From positions 1 through 64,000 of the forward strand of contig PJAB01000017.1 in NCBI GenBank assembly GCA_002887195.1: a DNA stretch of 64,000 nucleotides, written 5' to 3'. A program made the translations under genes and the position numbers. Source of the stretch: Chrysochromulina parva. Its lineage: Eukaryota; Haptophyta; Prymnesiales; Chrysochromulinaceae. The notes under the pieces were generated by a model. That model had not been told where the DNA came from and did no database searches. It saw only the letters and a program-made list of their open reading frames with translations. How positions within the stretch are numbered: position 1 is the stretch's first letter; each line of letters opens with the position of its first letter. Below, piece by piece: positions 20,520 through 29,958 of the stretch.

Positions 20520-21119
20520 ATGCCGAGACGATCGCCACGATTCGCCACGGTTGACGCGCCCGTCGGCGACATGGAGGCTATTCCTGACGGCCCGTTCGCT
20601 GGTGAGAGTCTCACACTGCAAGCGAACGGTCACTCCTGGCACTTCCAACTCCAGATCCACCTTTTCGCTCGCCGGCTTCTCATGCGAATTCAGCAGAGCC
20701 GGGCCACACAGGGCAGTGACGACTACGATGAGTCAGACAACAATGAGGAGGACCATGGCAGCGACGACAATGAGTCAGACGACTACGATGAGGAGGACCA
20801 TGGTGGCTACGACGACGTCTACATGATCGATGGCTCCGACGACTACGACGACTACGATGCGTCAGACGACAATGGTAAGGATGAGGAGGACAGCGTGCCC
20901 GCGCGTGTGATCGAGGCGCTCCCGCGACGCACATTCATGCGCGTCACCCGGCAGGCTGCGCCATGCGCCATCTGCCTTGATGAGCCAACGACGGACCTCA
21001 CCCTTGTCCGCCTGCCTTGCCGCCATGAGTTCTGCGAGCCGTGTATCAGCGGATGGCTGAAGCGTAAGAATGCGTGCCCTCAGTGCCGCGCACCGATTCA
21101 ATGGTGGGTGCAAGAGTGA
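20520..21119 (+). CDS. RING-HC finger protein with acidic Asp/Tyr-rich linker (putative E3 ubiquitin ligase)
   Basis: 199 residues from the first ATG; the frame is open 21 bases further upstream but only from a GTG. The C-terminal 45 residues form a C3HC4 RING: CAIC, then PCRHEFCEPC, then CPQC. The 10-residue gap before the last pair and all eight ligands are present, so zinc binding and E2 recruitment are likely. The middle third is very acidic, built from repeats of SDD-YDE and EEDHG encoded by a GACGACTACGATGAG-like minisatellite. The N-terminus is basic (MPRRSPRF). No membrane segment is seen. The substrate is unknown. Confidence 0.8.
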   Translation: MPRRSPRFATVDAPVGDMEAIPDGPFAGESLTLQANGHSWHFQLQIHLFARRLLMRIQQSRATQGSDDYDESDNNEEDHGSDDNESDDYDEEDHGGYDDVYMIDGSDDYDDYDASDDNGKDEEDSVPARVIEALPRRTFMRVTRQAAPCAICLDEPTTDLTLVRLPCRHEFCEPCISGWLKRKNACPQCRAPIQWWVQE

Positions 21120-21655
21120 ATGCTCGGTTCGACCGCGCCAGATGCTTAGGACCGCTCACGCGGGACGCGGCACCTTGGCGCACAGCAGCTTACACAGCAG
21201 CACGAGTGCAACCTAGTACGTGCGCGGAGCGTGGAGCACACGTGTGAGGGCGTGAGATAGGCATGAGAGTAAGGGGAGACGTTCGAGCGGGGGCGCGAAG
21301 CCCGTGAGACAGGGAGAGAGCACTCGTGAGAGCACTTACCAGCGCATTGCAGCCAAACATGCGCGTACGCACAGGCAGCAGCGGACTCGACGAGTAACAT
21401 ACCACTCATCGTGTTTAAGAGGTAAGTTCAAAGTTGCATGACATCAATCGTCATCATCTGCGTTCGCGGTTCGCCTGCAATCGTGCTATCGATGTTGACA
21501 AATAAGATGTACGTGGGTGTTGAGGATGAGGTGCTGCTTGATCGCGTTTAGTCAGGAACCTCACGCGACACAGCACTAACCGTAACACCACTAGAGTTAT
21601 ACCGTAGCCGCGCGTCCGGCATCGGCGCCTCATTCGTGTTTCGTGATTCGAGTGC
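21120..21655. other. Convergent intergenic spacer, nothing recognised
   Basis: About 535 bases between the 3' ends of the RING-finger gene and the filamin-repeat gene. Lower GC than the genes. No coding or RNA feature is supported. Confidence 0.5.
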
Positions 21656-24600
21656 TCATAGCCGTAGCATGCGGTACGGCGACCCAAGCACGTGAATGCC
21701 ATCCAACATCACGTTCAGAGCCGCGCGATGCGCAGCCCCACCCTGACTCGCCGTGCCCCCAGCTGCAGCTGCAACGGCCACAGCGCTGTGGCGAGCCGCA
21801 GGTACCTTACGGCTCTCATGTGCCACAACCACCTCCGCCTCGCCGGCTGCTGACTCACTCGTGACCTCACTCGCCGCTCCGGAGCCCGTGAGCCAGCCCA
21901 TGAAGCCGCCGCTAGAGCCTCCCGCGGGTCTCTCCACGCTGCCCGCATACGGGGGAGCCACCACCTCCCAGTGCAGCATGTATGTGCCGTCCTTCTGGTC
22001 GACAGCGCGACATTGTACGAGCAACTCTTCAGGCTGAGATGTGCACGTCAGCGCCACCGGCGCACCTCCAAGCACGCATCGGTTGCCCACGCTGTCGTGT
22101 GCGGCCAACTGCACCGAATAGGCGCCCGGCTTCCCGAGGCGGAGTGGGAGCGCCTCGGGAGCAATGCAAGTCCAGCGGGGCGAAGCCTTACCCGGGACCA
22201 CATGCAACAGAAAGGGTGAGCCGGGCAGCACACGCTGCTGGTGACGCAACGCCACGTGGAGTTTGTACGTGCCCGCACGTCCCACCGAGTAGATCACCTC
22301 GTGCACCTTCACCAGCGGCGTAGGGCTGGAGCTTGATCCACCTTGGCCCCCTAAGCCATGGCGAGGGTCGAGGCGAGTCGGGAGGCGAGGGCTCCCCGGC
22401 GGTGGTCGATTGCCCGGCTCCACGCCCCCATATGCAAAGCCGACGCCCTTTGGATCGGCGGCGACTTCGGCGGCAAAGCTTGGCCCATGCGCGGCGTCGT
22501 GTGCCTTGGTGGCTGCCAGGCTGCCGCTGGGCGGCGAGCGGGCGGCGCTCAGGGCGGCGCGATCGGCTCCTCGACGAACATCCGATCGACGATCTGAGGC
22601 TGACCAACTCTTGTGCTGGTGCTGGCCTCCTAGCGCCTCGTCGAGCAGCTGAAGCTCACTGGCAAGCAGCATGTAGCCCGCGCGGTGCCTCGCGCGCGCC
22701 ACCTCCACTTCGGCAGAGTATCGGGGGGCGTCGGAGCGAATCGGCAGCGGCGGCGGAGGCGGCGGCGATGGGGGCGGCGGAAGCACGAGTGGAGGCATTC
22801 GGGGCGGAGACGTCTTCGGCGGCGTCGCAGGCGCCAAAAGAGGTGGCGGGTCTGCAGGCAATATGGGCGTTGCGGTCTGGCTAAGATCTGCCACGTGCGC
22901 TGGGGCAGCTTCCTGCGTCGCGCTCTGTGCAGCTCTCAGATGCGCTGCAGAAGCTTCCTCCTGCGCCGCCGTTTCTGCCGCTGCCTGCGCCGCCGCTTGC
23001 GCCGCTGCCTGCGCTGCCGCCTGCGCTGCCGCCTGCGCCGCCGCCTGCGCTGCCGCCTGCGCTGCCGCCTGGGCTGTGGCGGTGGTCTGGCGGCGGCGTA
23101 CCCAGAGCTCCTTATGCTTCTGACGCGTCAGGGGGTCGAGACGCGCTGAGCGCGGGGTATTCACTGAGGTTTTCACCGCCGGCGACCCCGGTCTCGGGGC
23201 GGCGGTAGCGAGGGTGGCAGTGGAGGACGGCTGCATCACAAGCTTCTGATGCTGCGACTCTGCCTTGCCAAGATGCGCCTGGGCTCTCGACGGAGCGCCG
23301 CCGTCCTCGCTAGTTAAGGTTTGGCCCCATGCCGGGATCCACTTGGTCTGCCTCGGGTCGCTCCCAAGCACGCTGCCGCTCGCCCTAGGCATGAACATGC
23401 CGCCGACGCCGCCAGCCTCACGCCCACTGTCGTGACCCAAGCTCGTAGGGCTCGCCAAGAGCGTCAACTCCTTCCGCCCGTCCGCCCGTCCGTTCGTCGA
23501 ATCCCCCTTTCGAGGCGAAAAGCCTCGTCGCATCCCGCTTGCCGAGGCAGACGCGTCGAGGTGCTGCTCCTTAGCAGCAACGTGCCCCTGCGGCAGCGGC
23601 AGTTGCGTCGGCAGTTGCGTCGGCAGTTGCGTCGGCTGCTGCGTCGGCTGCTGTGGTGGCTTGGATTTGCGGGCAAGGTGGCCACGTGTGTGCGCCTGCA
23701 CGCGCGCGGCGGCAGCCTGCTTGCGTGGCGAGAGGGCTGGCGAGAGGTGAGGCGAGAGGGCTGTCTCCTTGCGTGGCGAGGGAACAAGCAGGCCCATCCG
23801 GAGTTTCATCTGCGTCAGCGCGCTGTTCTCGGCGAGGAGACTCTCAGTCGCAGCTGCCTCAGCAGCTGCCCTGTCCATGTCCTCCTGGCGTGCAGCCGCC
23901 GCAATCTGGCGTGCGATCTCGGCGTTGGCGTCGCGCCGCTGCACGCGCCGGCGCTGCACCTCCTGCCGGGCCGCCCGGGCTCTCACGCGCGACTGCACGC
24001 ACGTGGCCGCCGGATAGGCCGCTACCTCGTGCATGGCCGGGTCGACACCCTCTAGGAGTGTCAATGGGAAGCCTTGTGGTAATTTGGGGAAGGCGGGCGG
24101 ATAGGGCGGCGCTCGAGGCGGCGCTCCAGCTGCACCTCCTCCTCCTGCAGCACCAGCTGGGCGCACGCGCTCCACGTACACATCGAGCTCTTCCGCGGGC
24201 GCCACGTGCCCCAGCGCGTCCACAAACTCGACCTCGAAGCGCATCACCTCGCGCGCCACGGCCCAATTGAGCGCATAGCCGCGCAGCACGCAGTGGGCCG
24301 CATACGGCCTCGGCTCGAGGACTGTGACTTCGTACGGGCTCTCGGCCACGTGGGCGCCGTGCAGCGTGACCGAGATGAGGTACGCACCGCTCACAGGCGT
24401 GCGGTACACGGCGACGTAGGAGCCATCCTCGCGATCGGACACCTTGCTCGACACCATCGACCTGCCCTTGATCTGAACGACGAAGGCATCACCGCCCGTA
24501 TGCTGGCGCGTTCCGCTCGCGTCGTGCGCTTCGATGACAAAGGAGGTGGCTTGCCGTGTCAGGGCGGTGCGCAGCCCCTCGCCGTGTACCTTGGAGCAGA

Positions 24601-25012
24601 ACGCGACTGTCTGCGTCTCATGTGGTCGCAGCTTCTTCTTGCGTTGGCTCGGGCTTCCGGGTGACGTCGGGGCAAGCTCTGCTCGCCTGGGCGAAGCCCC
24701 ACGAGGAGCCTTTGATCGGTCAATGCCAGCGACGACGTCCTCGCCCAGCCGCAATTTGCTTCTTAGCCACTCCCACCGGTCCACGCGCGCCTCTTGAACG
24801 CCGCGCTGCGCCGCACGAAGTGCAGCCTTGCGAACCTTGTCCTGGCGCTCCTTTTGCAGCGCGCGCTGGCGGTCGAGCTGGGTGCGCGCGTCCTGCAGCT
24901 GCTTCTCCTGCAGCTGCAGCATCTTGCGCTCAGATGGTGCGAGCGGGCGCGTTGGCTCGCCACCAAAGTATTGCTTGATCGTGGCCGTGGATGGTTCGAA
25001 CATCTTCCGCAT
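21656..25012 (-). CDS. Filamin-repeat/IQ-motif protein with Ala-Gln repeat tract
   Basis: 1118 residues from the ATG at 25012 (another at 25003). The frame stays open further upstream but without ATG and would run into the divergent ferredoxin gene. Order: a coiled-coil N-terminus; a filamin (ABP280) immunoglobulin-like repeat with GDAFVVQIKG and DREDGSYVAVYRTP; a second beta-rich region; IQ-like segments (TCVQSRVRARAARQ and AARVQAHTRGHLARK) for calmodulin-type binding; a long Pro/Ala/Ser-rich linker with about nine AQAA units (bases about 22965-23085); and two C-terminal filamin-like segments, the second ending GSPYRMLRL. Filamin repeats bind proteins and crosslink actin or the cortex, but no actin-binding CH domain is present. 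The likely role is a scaffold; the true function is unknown. Confidence 0.75.
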   Translation of the reverse strand: MRKMFEPSTATIKQYFGGEPTRPLAPSERKMLQLQEKQLQDARTQLDRQRALQKERQDKVRKAALRAAQRGVQEARVDRWEWLRSKLRLGEDVVAGIDRSKAPRGASPRRAELAPTSPGSPSQRKKKLRPHETQTVAFCSKVHGEGLRTALTRQATSFVIEAHDASGTRQHTGGDAFVVQIKGRSMVSSKVSDREDGSYVAVYRTPVSGAYLISVTLHGAHVAESPYEVTVLEPRPYAAHCVLRGYALNWAVAREVMRFEVEFVDALGHVAPAEELDVYVERVRPAGAAGGGGAAGAPPRAPPYPPAFPKLPQGFPLTLLEGVDPAMHEVAAYPAATCVQSRVRARAARQEVQRRRVQRRDANAEIARQIAAAARQEDMDRAAAEAAATESLLAENSALTQMKLRMGLLVPSPRKETALSPHLSPALSPRKQAAAARVQAHTRGHLARKSKPPQQPTQQPTQLPTQLPTQLPLPQGHVAAKEQHLDASASASGMRRGFSPRKGDSTNGRADGRKELTLLASPTSLGHDSGREAGGVGGMFMPRASGSVLGSDPRQTKWIPAWGQTLTSEDGGAPSRAQAHLGKAESQHQKLVMQPSSTATLATAAPRPGSPAVKTSVNTPRSARLDPLTRQKHKELWVRRRQTTATAQAAAQAAAQAAAQAAAQAAAQAAAQAAAQAAAETAAQEEASAAHLRAAQSATQEAAPAHVADLSQTATPILPADPPPLLAPATPPKTSPPRMPPLVLPPPPSPPPPPPLPIRSDAPRYSAEVEVARARHRAGYMLLASELQLLDEALGGQHQHKSWSASDRRSDVRRGADRAALSAARSPPSGSLAATKAHDAAHGPSFAAEVAADPKGVGFAYGGVEPGNRPPPGSPRLPTRLDPRHGLGGQGGSSSSPTPLVKVHEVIYSVGRAGTYKLHVALRHQQRVLPGSPFLLHVVPGKASPRWTCIAPEALPLRLGKPGAYSVQLAAHDSVGNRCVLGGAPVALTCTSQPEELLVQCRAVDQKDGTYMLHWEVVAPPYAGSVERPAGGSSGGFMGWLTGSGAASEVTSESAAGEAEVVVAHESRKVPAARHSAVAVAAAAGGTASQGGAAHRAALNVMLDGIHVLGSPYRMLRL

Positions 25013-25209
25013 GGGCGCGCGAGGCGCGAGGCAAGACAGTTGGCAAGACTCCAGCGAATTCTCTTTCGAGTAGAAATCGGGAGACCCGCGGATGCTGAGA
25101 TGTATGCATGCAACTGGAACATAACATCTGGTACCAGCCCTGAACCGACCCTTTGCCCATAAGCTGGAATCATGCGCTCGACACGGCGTCTTCTTGCTTC
25201 GGACACGAG

Positions 25210-26241
25210 ATGATGAAACACGCAATGCTGCTGCTCCTTCTGCCTTTCGCCGCGGCGGCCTTCACGGTGCCAACGTTCAAAGCGCCGCGGATCGGCGCGC
25301 GCAGCGCCGTCCATTGGTCGCGCATGATGGCCGACGAGCTGCAGACCTGGTTTGAGACCAAGACGGGCATCGCGCCAAAGTTTATGGGTCCCATCATGCA
25401 GACATGCGACTCCGAGATGATCGGCAGCGTACAGAATTTGGCGCTGCTCAATGAGGCAGGTATGCTTGAAACTATTTTCAAGCCAGTAGTCGCCGCGAGC
25501 ATCAAGGCGGCGCTCTCAAAGAGCGGAGCTGCTGCCACTCTCAGCGGCAGTGCTGCTGCGACTGCCACCTCGACGGTGCCCATTGCCGAGGTGAAGCGGC
25601 TGCTCATGAAGGAGGGGCAGAGCACTTGGGGCAGCGAGGCGGAGCTGCGCAGGCGCTATGACATGTTCTTCCATCAGGATCGTCTCGAGATCGCTCAGTG
25701 GAATCCGAGCGCGACTGGATGGGCCGCGGCAGTCCCCTTTGTCAACCCAAACACAGGAGTGCCGAGCAGCGCCGGGCCCTTTGCCGTGCCGGCGCAGCCT
25801 GCCGGCTTTGTTGGCGGCCAATGGATGCCGACCGCCGGCGGGCCGGCCGTCGCCGCCGCGCCCGCGCCCGCGCCTGCTCCGGTGGCGGCGGCGCCAGCAG
25901 CACCGCCAGCGCCCGCGGCGCCGGCGGCCAACAAGGGTACGTTCACAGTGACGCTGATCAACCCGGATGGTACGCAGAAGTTCGAGTGCCCGCCCAACCT
26001 ATCGGTGCTTGACGCGATCGACGAGCTCGGCAACGCGGCCGACTTTGCGGGTCTGCCCTATGCATGCCGTGCAGGCTCTTGCTCGGCGTGCACAGGTAAG
26101 CTCGTCAAGGGCACGATGGACCTCTCAGGTTGTGGATTCCTATCAGCCGAGCAGAAGGCCAAAGGTTTCGTGCTCACATGCGCCGCCAAGCCCACCTCCG
26201 ACTGCACGATCGAGACGCACAAGGAGGAGGATCTCTTCTAG
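25210..26241 (+). CDS. Plastid-targeted [2Fe-2S] ferredoxin with long N-terminal extension
   Basis: 343 residues. The C-terminal 95 residues are a plant-type ferredoxin. Cysteines 286, 291, 294 and 324 give C-x4-C-x2-C-x29-C, the same 38-residue span as in chloroplast ferredoxins, and the end GFVLTCAAKPTSDCTI is canonical. The N-terminus MMKHAMLLLLLPFAAAAFTVPT is a signal peptide followed by Phe, as in secondary red plastids. Residues about 40-100 form a compact helical region, and about 130-170 another with WGSEAELRRRYDMFF. An Ala/Pro linker (about 215-245) joins them to the ferredoxin. Ordinary ferredoxins lack these domains. The frame upstream of 25210 has no ATG. It should carry electrons from photosystem I in the stroma; the extension may direct it to one partner. 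Confidence 0.88.
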   Translation: MMKHAMLLLLLPFAAAAFTVPTFKAPRIGARSAVHWSRMMADELQTWFETKTGIAPKFMGPIMQTCDSEMIGSVQNLALLNEAGMLETIFKPVVAASIKAALSKSGAAATLSGSAAATATSTVPIAEVKRLLMKEGQSTWGSEAELRRRYDMFFHQDRLEIAQWNPSATGWAAAVPFVNPNTGVPSSAGPFAVPAQPAGFVGGQWMPTAGGPAVAAAPAPAPAPVAAAPAAPPAPAAPAANKGTFTVTLINPDGTQKFECPPNLSVLDAIDELGNAADFAGLPYACRAGSCSACTGKLVKGTMDLSGCGFLSAEQKAKGFVLTCAAKPTSDCTIETHKEEDLF

Positions 26242-27019
26242 CGGCCTCTCCGAATCCGTCGCGTCGTGCGTCATTAGTCGCGCGAGAGGCAATCGCGCGC
26301 GAGCGGGGAGGTTTGGCTCAAGCTCTGACCCACGTCGTCGGGGGCTGAGATCTCCGAGTCCATGCTACGCGGCTAAAGAGGTCTTCAACACGCCGCGACA
26401 AACGTATCTTACGGCGGTACCGGCATCGTTCCCGGCTCCACGGCGCTATCGTTAGTCCTTAGTCGTGTCGCCGTCGCCATTCATCCGGACACGGCGATGG
26501 TCCGTGAGGACGTTAAAGGCCGGAGACGGAGACCACGATTCCACGTCGCACCCGTGCTGGGCCGAGATCGCCCGGAAAGACGCGACAAAACTATTGGCAC
26601 TGGCCACTGCTAACTGACAGTTGTAATTTTTTCCATTTTCCGGCTTTTCGGTTTTCGCATTTGCCATTTCGGGCTATCTATCTTTCGGAATTCAGCATTG
26701 ACAGCTAGGAAAGAAATAAAGAATCAATAACTGTGGCTTCGGGGACACTCGCGCGGCGCGCGTCTCCGGACTCCGCTGGGCGGCGCGCGCGGTGGGACGT
26801 GTGCCCGGCGGCGTCCGCGTTCGCCGCGAAATCCATGGCGCGAAATCAGACATGCAATCAGCAAGAGGTTACATCAGCCTCTCGCCGAGGAGAGCCGCAC
26901 GCTCCGGCACAGAGCGTGCACATGCACATGCACATGCGCTTATGGTTCACTAATGGTTGGACGGTATGGTATGGTCGCTATGGAATGGTCGCTATGGACG
27001 CGATCTGTGGATTGTGGAC
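26242..27019. other. Convergent intergenic spacer with short simple repeats
   Basis: Between the 3' ends of the ferredoxin and PH-domain genes. It holds a CACATG run near 26921-26938 and a duplicated GGTCGCTATGGA segment near 26970-27000. No gene is recognised. Confidence 0.5.
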
Positions 27020-28072
27020 TCAGATAAAGAGGTTGGATCGTAAGTGGGAGTCAAGCGCCACGGCTCGCCCGAGCAGCCTGTGCGCGTCCGCCCGTTGGAG
27101 CATCAGGCCGTCCTTGGGCAGCTCCGCCTCGGGCGTCACCTCGCGCAGCAAGCGGAGCGCCTCGAGCACGGCCGCTGCAAGCAGGTGCTGGTCATCGAGC
27201 TCGTGAGCGCCCCAGCGCATCACGATGCACACGTGGTTCGGACCTTCGTACAGCTCCTCGAGGCACTGGCCGAGTAGCCGAGAGCACGCGCGCGCCTGCA
27301 GACCGTCGCGCCCGAGCTTGAAGGAGCTCGAGTGCTTGTGCAGCAGCTTGAGCGAGTGGCTCTGGCCCGTCTGCAGGTTGTGACCCTCGATGATGAGGTA
27401 ATCTTCCGTCTCGACGAGCAGCTTGCCCATTCGGTAGTGGTCTGACACCCTGCCGCTCAGCAGCTGCACGCGGCCGGTGGCGCTGCTCGGCGCGCCCAGC
27501 GGCGGCGAGGGCGGCGCGGGCGAGGGCGGTACCATGCTCTCGCCCAGAAAGTAGATCCATCGCATGCGCTGGTCGTCAGACGGCGCGGACAGCTCAATCG
27601 GACTGCAACCCCCGGAGGAGAGGGTGAAGCGCGAGCGCGAGGGTTCGGCCGTGGTGTCGGCTGGCAGGCACTCGAGCTCGAGCGGCGCGAGCAGCAGAAG
27701 CTCTTCGTGGAGCTCATCCATGGCACCTGATTGGTAGAGCAGCAGTCGCGGCGGTGCCGAAGACGTTGCGGGCTGCAGGACCGCGTAGCGCGACGCCCAT
27801 GCACGGCGGCCCAAGAAGCCTAGCCACGGGAACCCGGAGCGCACGGCGAGCAAGCCACGCATCGGATCGTCCGCTGTGGGAGTGAGCTCCGTCATCACGT
27901 CATCTGTGGATGGCACAGAATCGACGAGGTCGCGGCCGTCCCACTCCCACACTGTGCTGAGCGACGGTGGCTTGCTTAAGCTACGTCGCAGGCTCCCTCT
28001 GCTGCTGGTACGGCCTCTGGCTGCCAGGCCGCTCTTCGGGCTGGCCGGGTGGCTCTGCGATGCAGAGAGCAT
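27020..28072 (-). CDS. PH-domain protein with a degenerate protein-kinase N-lobe
   Basis: 350 residues from the first ATG. Residues about 70-180 look like a pleckstrin-homology fold: a GFLGRRAWASRYAVL start, a central strand RLLLYQSG and a C-terminal helix with DDQRMRWIYFLGE. From about 210 the sequence follows a protein-kinase N-lobe: YRMGKLLVETEDYLIIEG in place of a glycine loop, then HSLKLLHK where the ATP-binding lysine sits, and a hinge-like CIVMRWG. The glycines are lost and the frame ends at LFI soon after helix E, so there is no catalytic loop or DFG. This is either a pseudokinase fragment used as a binding module or a gene cut short. Lipid or phosphoinositide binding is plausible through the PH fold only. 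Confidence 0.65.
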   Translation of the reverse strand: MLSASQSHPASPKSGLAARGRTSSRGSLRRSLSKPPSLSTVWEWDGRDLVDSVPSTDDVMTELTPTADDPMRGLLAVRSGFPWLGFLGRRAWASRYAVLQPATSSAPPRLLLYQSGAMDELHEELLLLAPLELECLPADTTAEPSRSRFTLSSGGCSPIELSAPSDDQRMRWIYFLGESMVPPSPAPPSPPLGAPSSATGRVQLLSGRVSDHYRMGKLLVETEDYLIIEGHNLQTGQSHSLKLLHKHSSSFKLGRDGLQARACSRLLGQCLEELYEGPNHVCIVMRWGAHELDDQHLLAAAVLEALRLLREVTPEAELPKDGLMLQRADAHRLLGRAVALDSHLRSNLFI

Positions 28073-28965
28073 TCCCAAGGGCACGCGGAGAATGTATTGC
28101 AGTGTTCTCGATCAAGATGCATTCATCGTCTTCATCACAGTTGATGAGGAATCCACTCTTCATTTATCAAATAAAAACAAGTCAAATCAAGGCAAAGCAG
28201 ATGCGGGTCTTGCCTAGCGGGAGCTGGCGATGCTCACTCGACCGCGCCCAGCACGCTGCCTCGCCCAGCCGTCGCGCCCACGCTGCCACGCCCAACCGTC
28301 GTGCCCCCGGCCTCAAGTACCTTAGCCTCAACCCCAAGCGCAAGCCACGCGTTCCGCGGGGATACGTCGATATCTCGATAAAGTCGACCGCGCTGCCTGC
28401 CGGCCTCACGAGCCATGCACGCAGTGCATGCCGCCGACCCCAAACCGTCCGAACGGAATCGTCTTGAATCGAAGTCTGCAAAGGATGAAGGGTCCCGAGG
28501 CCTCCGACCTCCTCAGCCAAGCACGTCTTCGAAACGGAAGGAGGCGACAAGCTCGTCAAACCGTCCACCTGAGAAGAGTCAAAGTAGCAGCCGGATATGG
28601 CCTTCACTTCGACGCAGCGAAGCAGCTCGGCTTCCCATTTGCAAACGGAGAGCTGCGAGAGCAGCTCCTCGCTCCGGACTTCTCCGGACATGCTCTGATG
28701 TTCTCCTAGTTGTCATGAGTCAGCCGGCTAAGGTGCACCTTGCCCCACAACCATGTGGAGCCCCACAGTTTCGAAATCGTCTCAGGTAAGCGGGCGCGGA
28801 AGAAGGTCGACTACGACGCCTCCGGTGCTGATGACAGCGACGACAGCGACGTCCCCAAGAAGATCAAGAAGGCCATGACGCTCGGAGTCGAGCGCCCATG
28901 ACGGAACTCACTCAGCACTCACCGTGGGAGGAGCAGCTCGAGGCGACGCAGCTCCTGATGGACTT

Positions 28966-29162
28966 CGCCGTCTGGCTGGTGGTCAGCCACCCCTCCGGGT
29001 ACCTCCGGGCGCCCCATCTCGGCCAAAACGATCGGCAAGATACTGGTGCACAACAGACAATGCTCCACATGCAAGGAGTGCGGTGGCAGCGCCATATGCG
29101 TGCACGACAGACGACGCACCACCTTGTCCCACCCCGCCCAGCGAACGTCTTTCTGGGTGTGA
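28966..29162 (+). pseudogene. Fragment of a CKECGG-type cysteine-repeat protein
   Basis: An open stretch without ATG encodes ILVHNRQCSTCKECGGSAIC followed by VHDRRR, then a stop at 29160-29162. From memory, tandem CKECGG units (with C-x-H-x-R spacing) are very common in haptophytes and occur in some other algae and giant viruses. Here only about one and a half units remain and there is no start codon, so it is a relic or an isolated exon. Confidence 0.4.
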
Positions 29163-29429
29163 TCTCTGCTCCTGCTCACTGACGATGAAGCCTCTTGCCT
29201 CAAGTGAGAGGCGATGTGGGGCATGGCCGAGGTGGCGGCCCTGGCCAGCCTGCACTCCTATGGCAAGTTCGACGAGGTCGAGAAGCTCTTCCGTGTGCAG
29301 CTCAAAGGAGAGCTTGAGGCTACTTTGGCACAACAGGCTCGCGCCAGGGTCGATGATCAAGGTTGACATCGCCTTTGAACGCTACTGGAAGCTGGTGGCG
29401 GCGGCACACGGCAACACACGGCTGGGACG

Positions 29430-29535
29430 AGACAGGGGGGTACAGGGGGGTACAGAGGGTACAGGGCAAGAATCCAGGCAAGTCCGCAGAGGGTACCGGG
29501 GGTACAGGGGGGTACAGCTCCAAGGTACAGGGGGT
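29430..29535 (+). repeat. GGGGGTACA minisatellite
   Basis: Irregular tandem units of G(3-6)TACA and variants (GGGTACAGGG, GGGTACCGGG) fill about 100 bases. The G runs are strongly strand-biased, so the + strand could form G-quadruplex-like structures. Confidence 0.7.
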
Positions 29536-29958
29536 AATCATCGCGACCATCTCTGGCTTATCGAGATTTGCACAGGGAATCCTCGCAGTGCTGCGCGCCA
29601 AGCCGGCCCGCGTCGCCGGCCTCATACTCGAGGCCACCCATTTCCTCGAACACGGCATGCTCCGCACCGAAGCGAAGACATTCTTCAGAAAGTGCAAGTT
29701 CCTCCAACTTTTGGCAACGGCGGGCAAGCGGGCCGCATTTATAAGATGAACCCTTCACTTGTTCACTATCACCAAGGTCCAAGCGCAAGGCCAGCAGCGT
29801 GCTGCCCACACGGTGGGGGCTGTGTCGGCCAAGGCACGTGGACATAGTAAACGCACACTCCCGGTTCCCCCCTTTCCCCATCAAATGCATGCGCGCGCCC
29901 ACAGTGGCGCTATCGAAACTAACAAACTATTGAGATCCGCGGACTGCACGTCGCCGCC

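Larger units (their letters stand above)
28073..29958. other. Mosaic region with possible gene fragments, no intact gene
   Basis: 1.9 kb between divergent genes. Several short coding-like pieces lie in different frames: a Lys/Asp-rich stretch ending KKIKKAMTLGVERP (about 28790-28900), a CKECGG fragment (28966-29162), a 50-codon frame from the ATG at about 29214 with good codon use (LHSYGKFDEVEKLFRVQ), and an open piece near 29545-29749. None links convincingly to the next, although a CAGGTAAG sequence at about 28785 could be a splice site. Degenerate gene remains or an unresolved multi-exon gene are both possible. Confidence 0.4.

Noticed and set aside
20042..20554. Plus-strand open frame of 170 codons before the RING gene
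   Set aside because: Mixed composition without domain; overlaps the RING start and an equally long minus-strand frame.
28182..28691. Minus-strand frame of 169 codons and overlapping plus-strand frames
   Set aside because: Three overlapping frames are equally plausible and none has a domain; kept only as part of the mosaic region.
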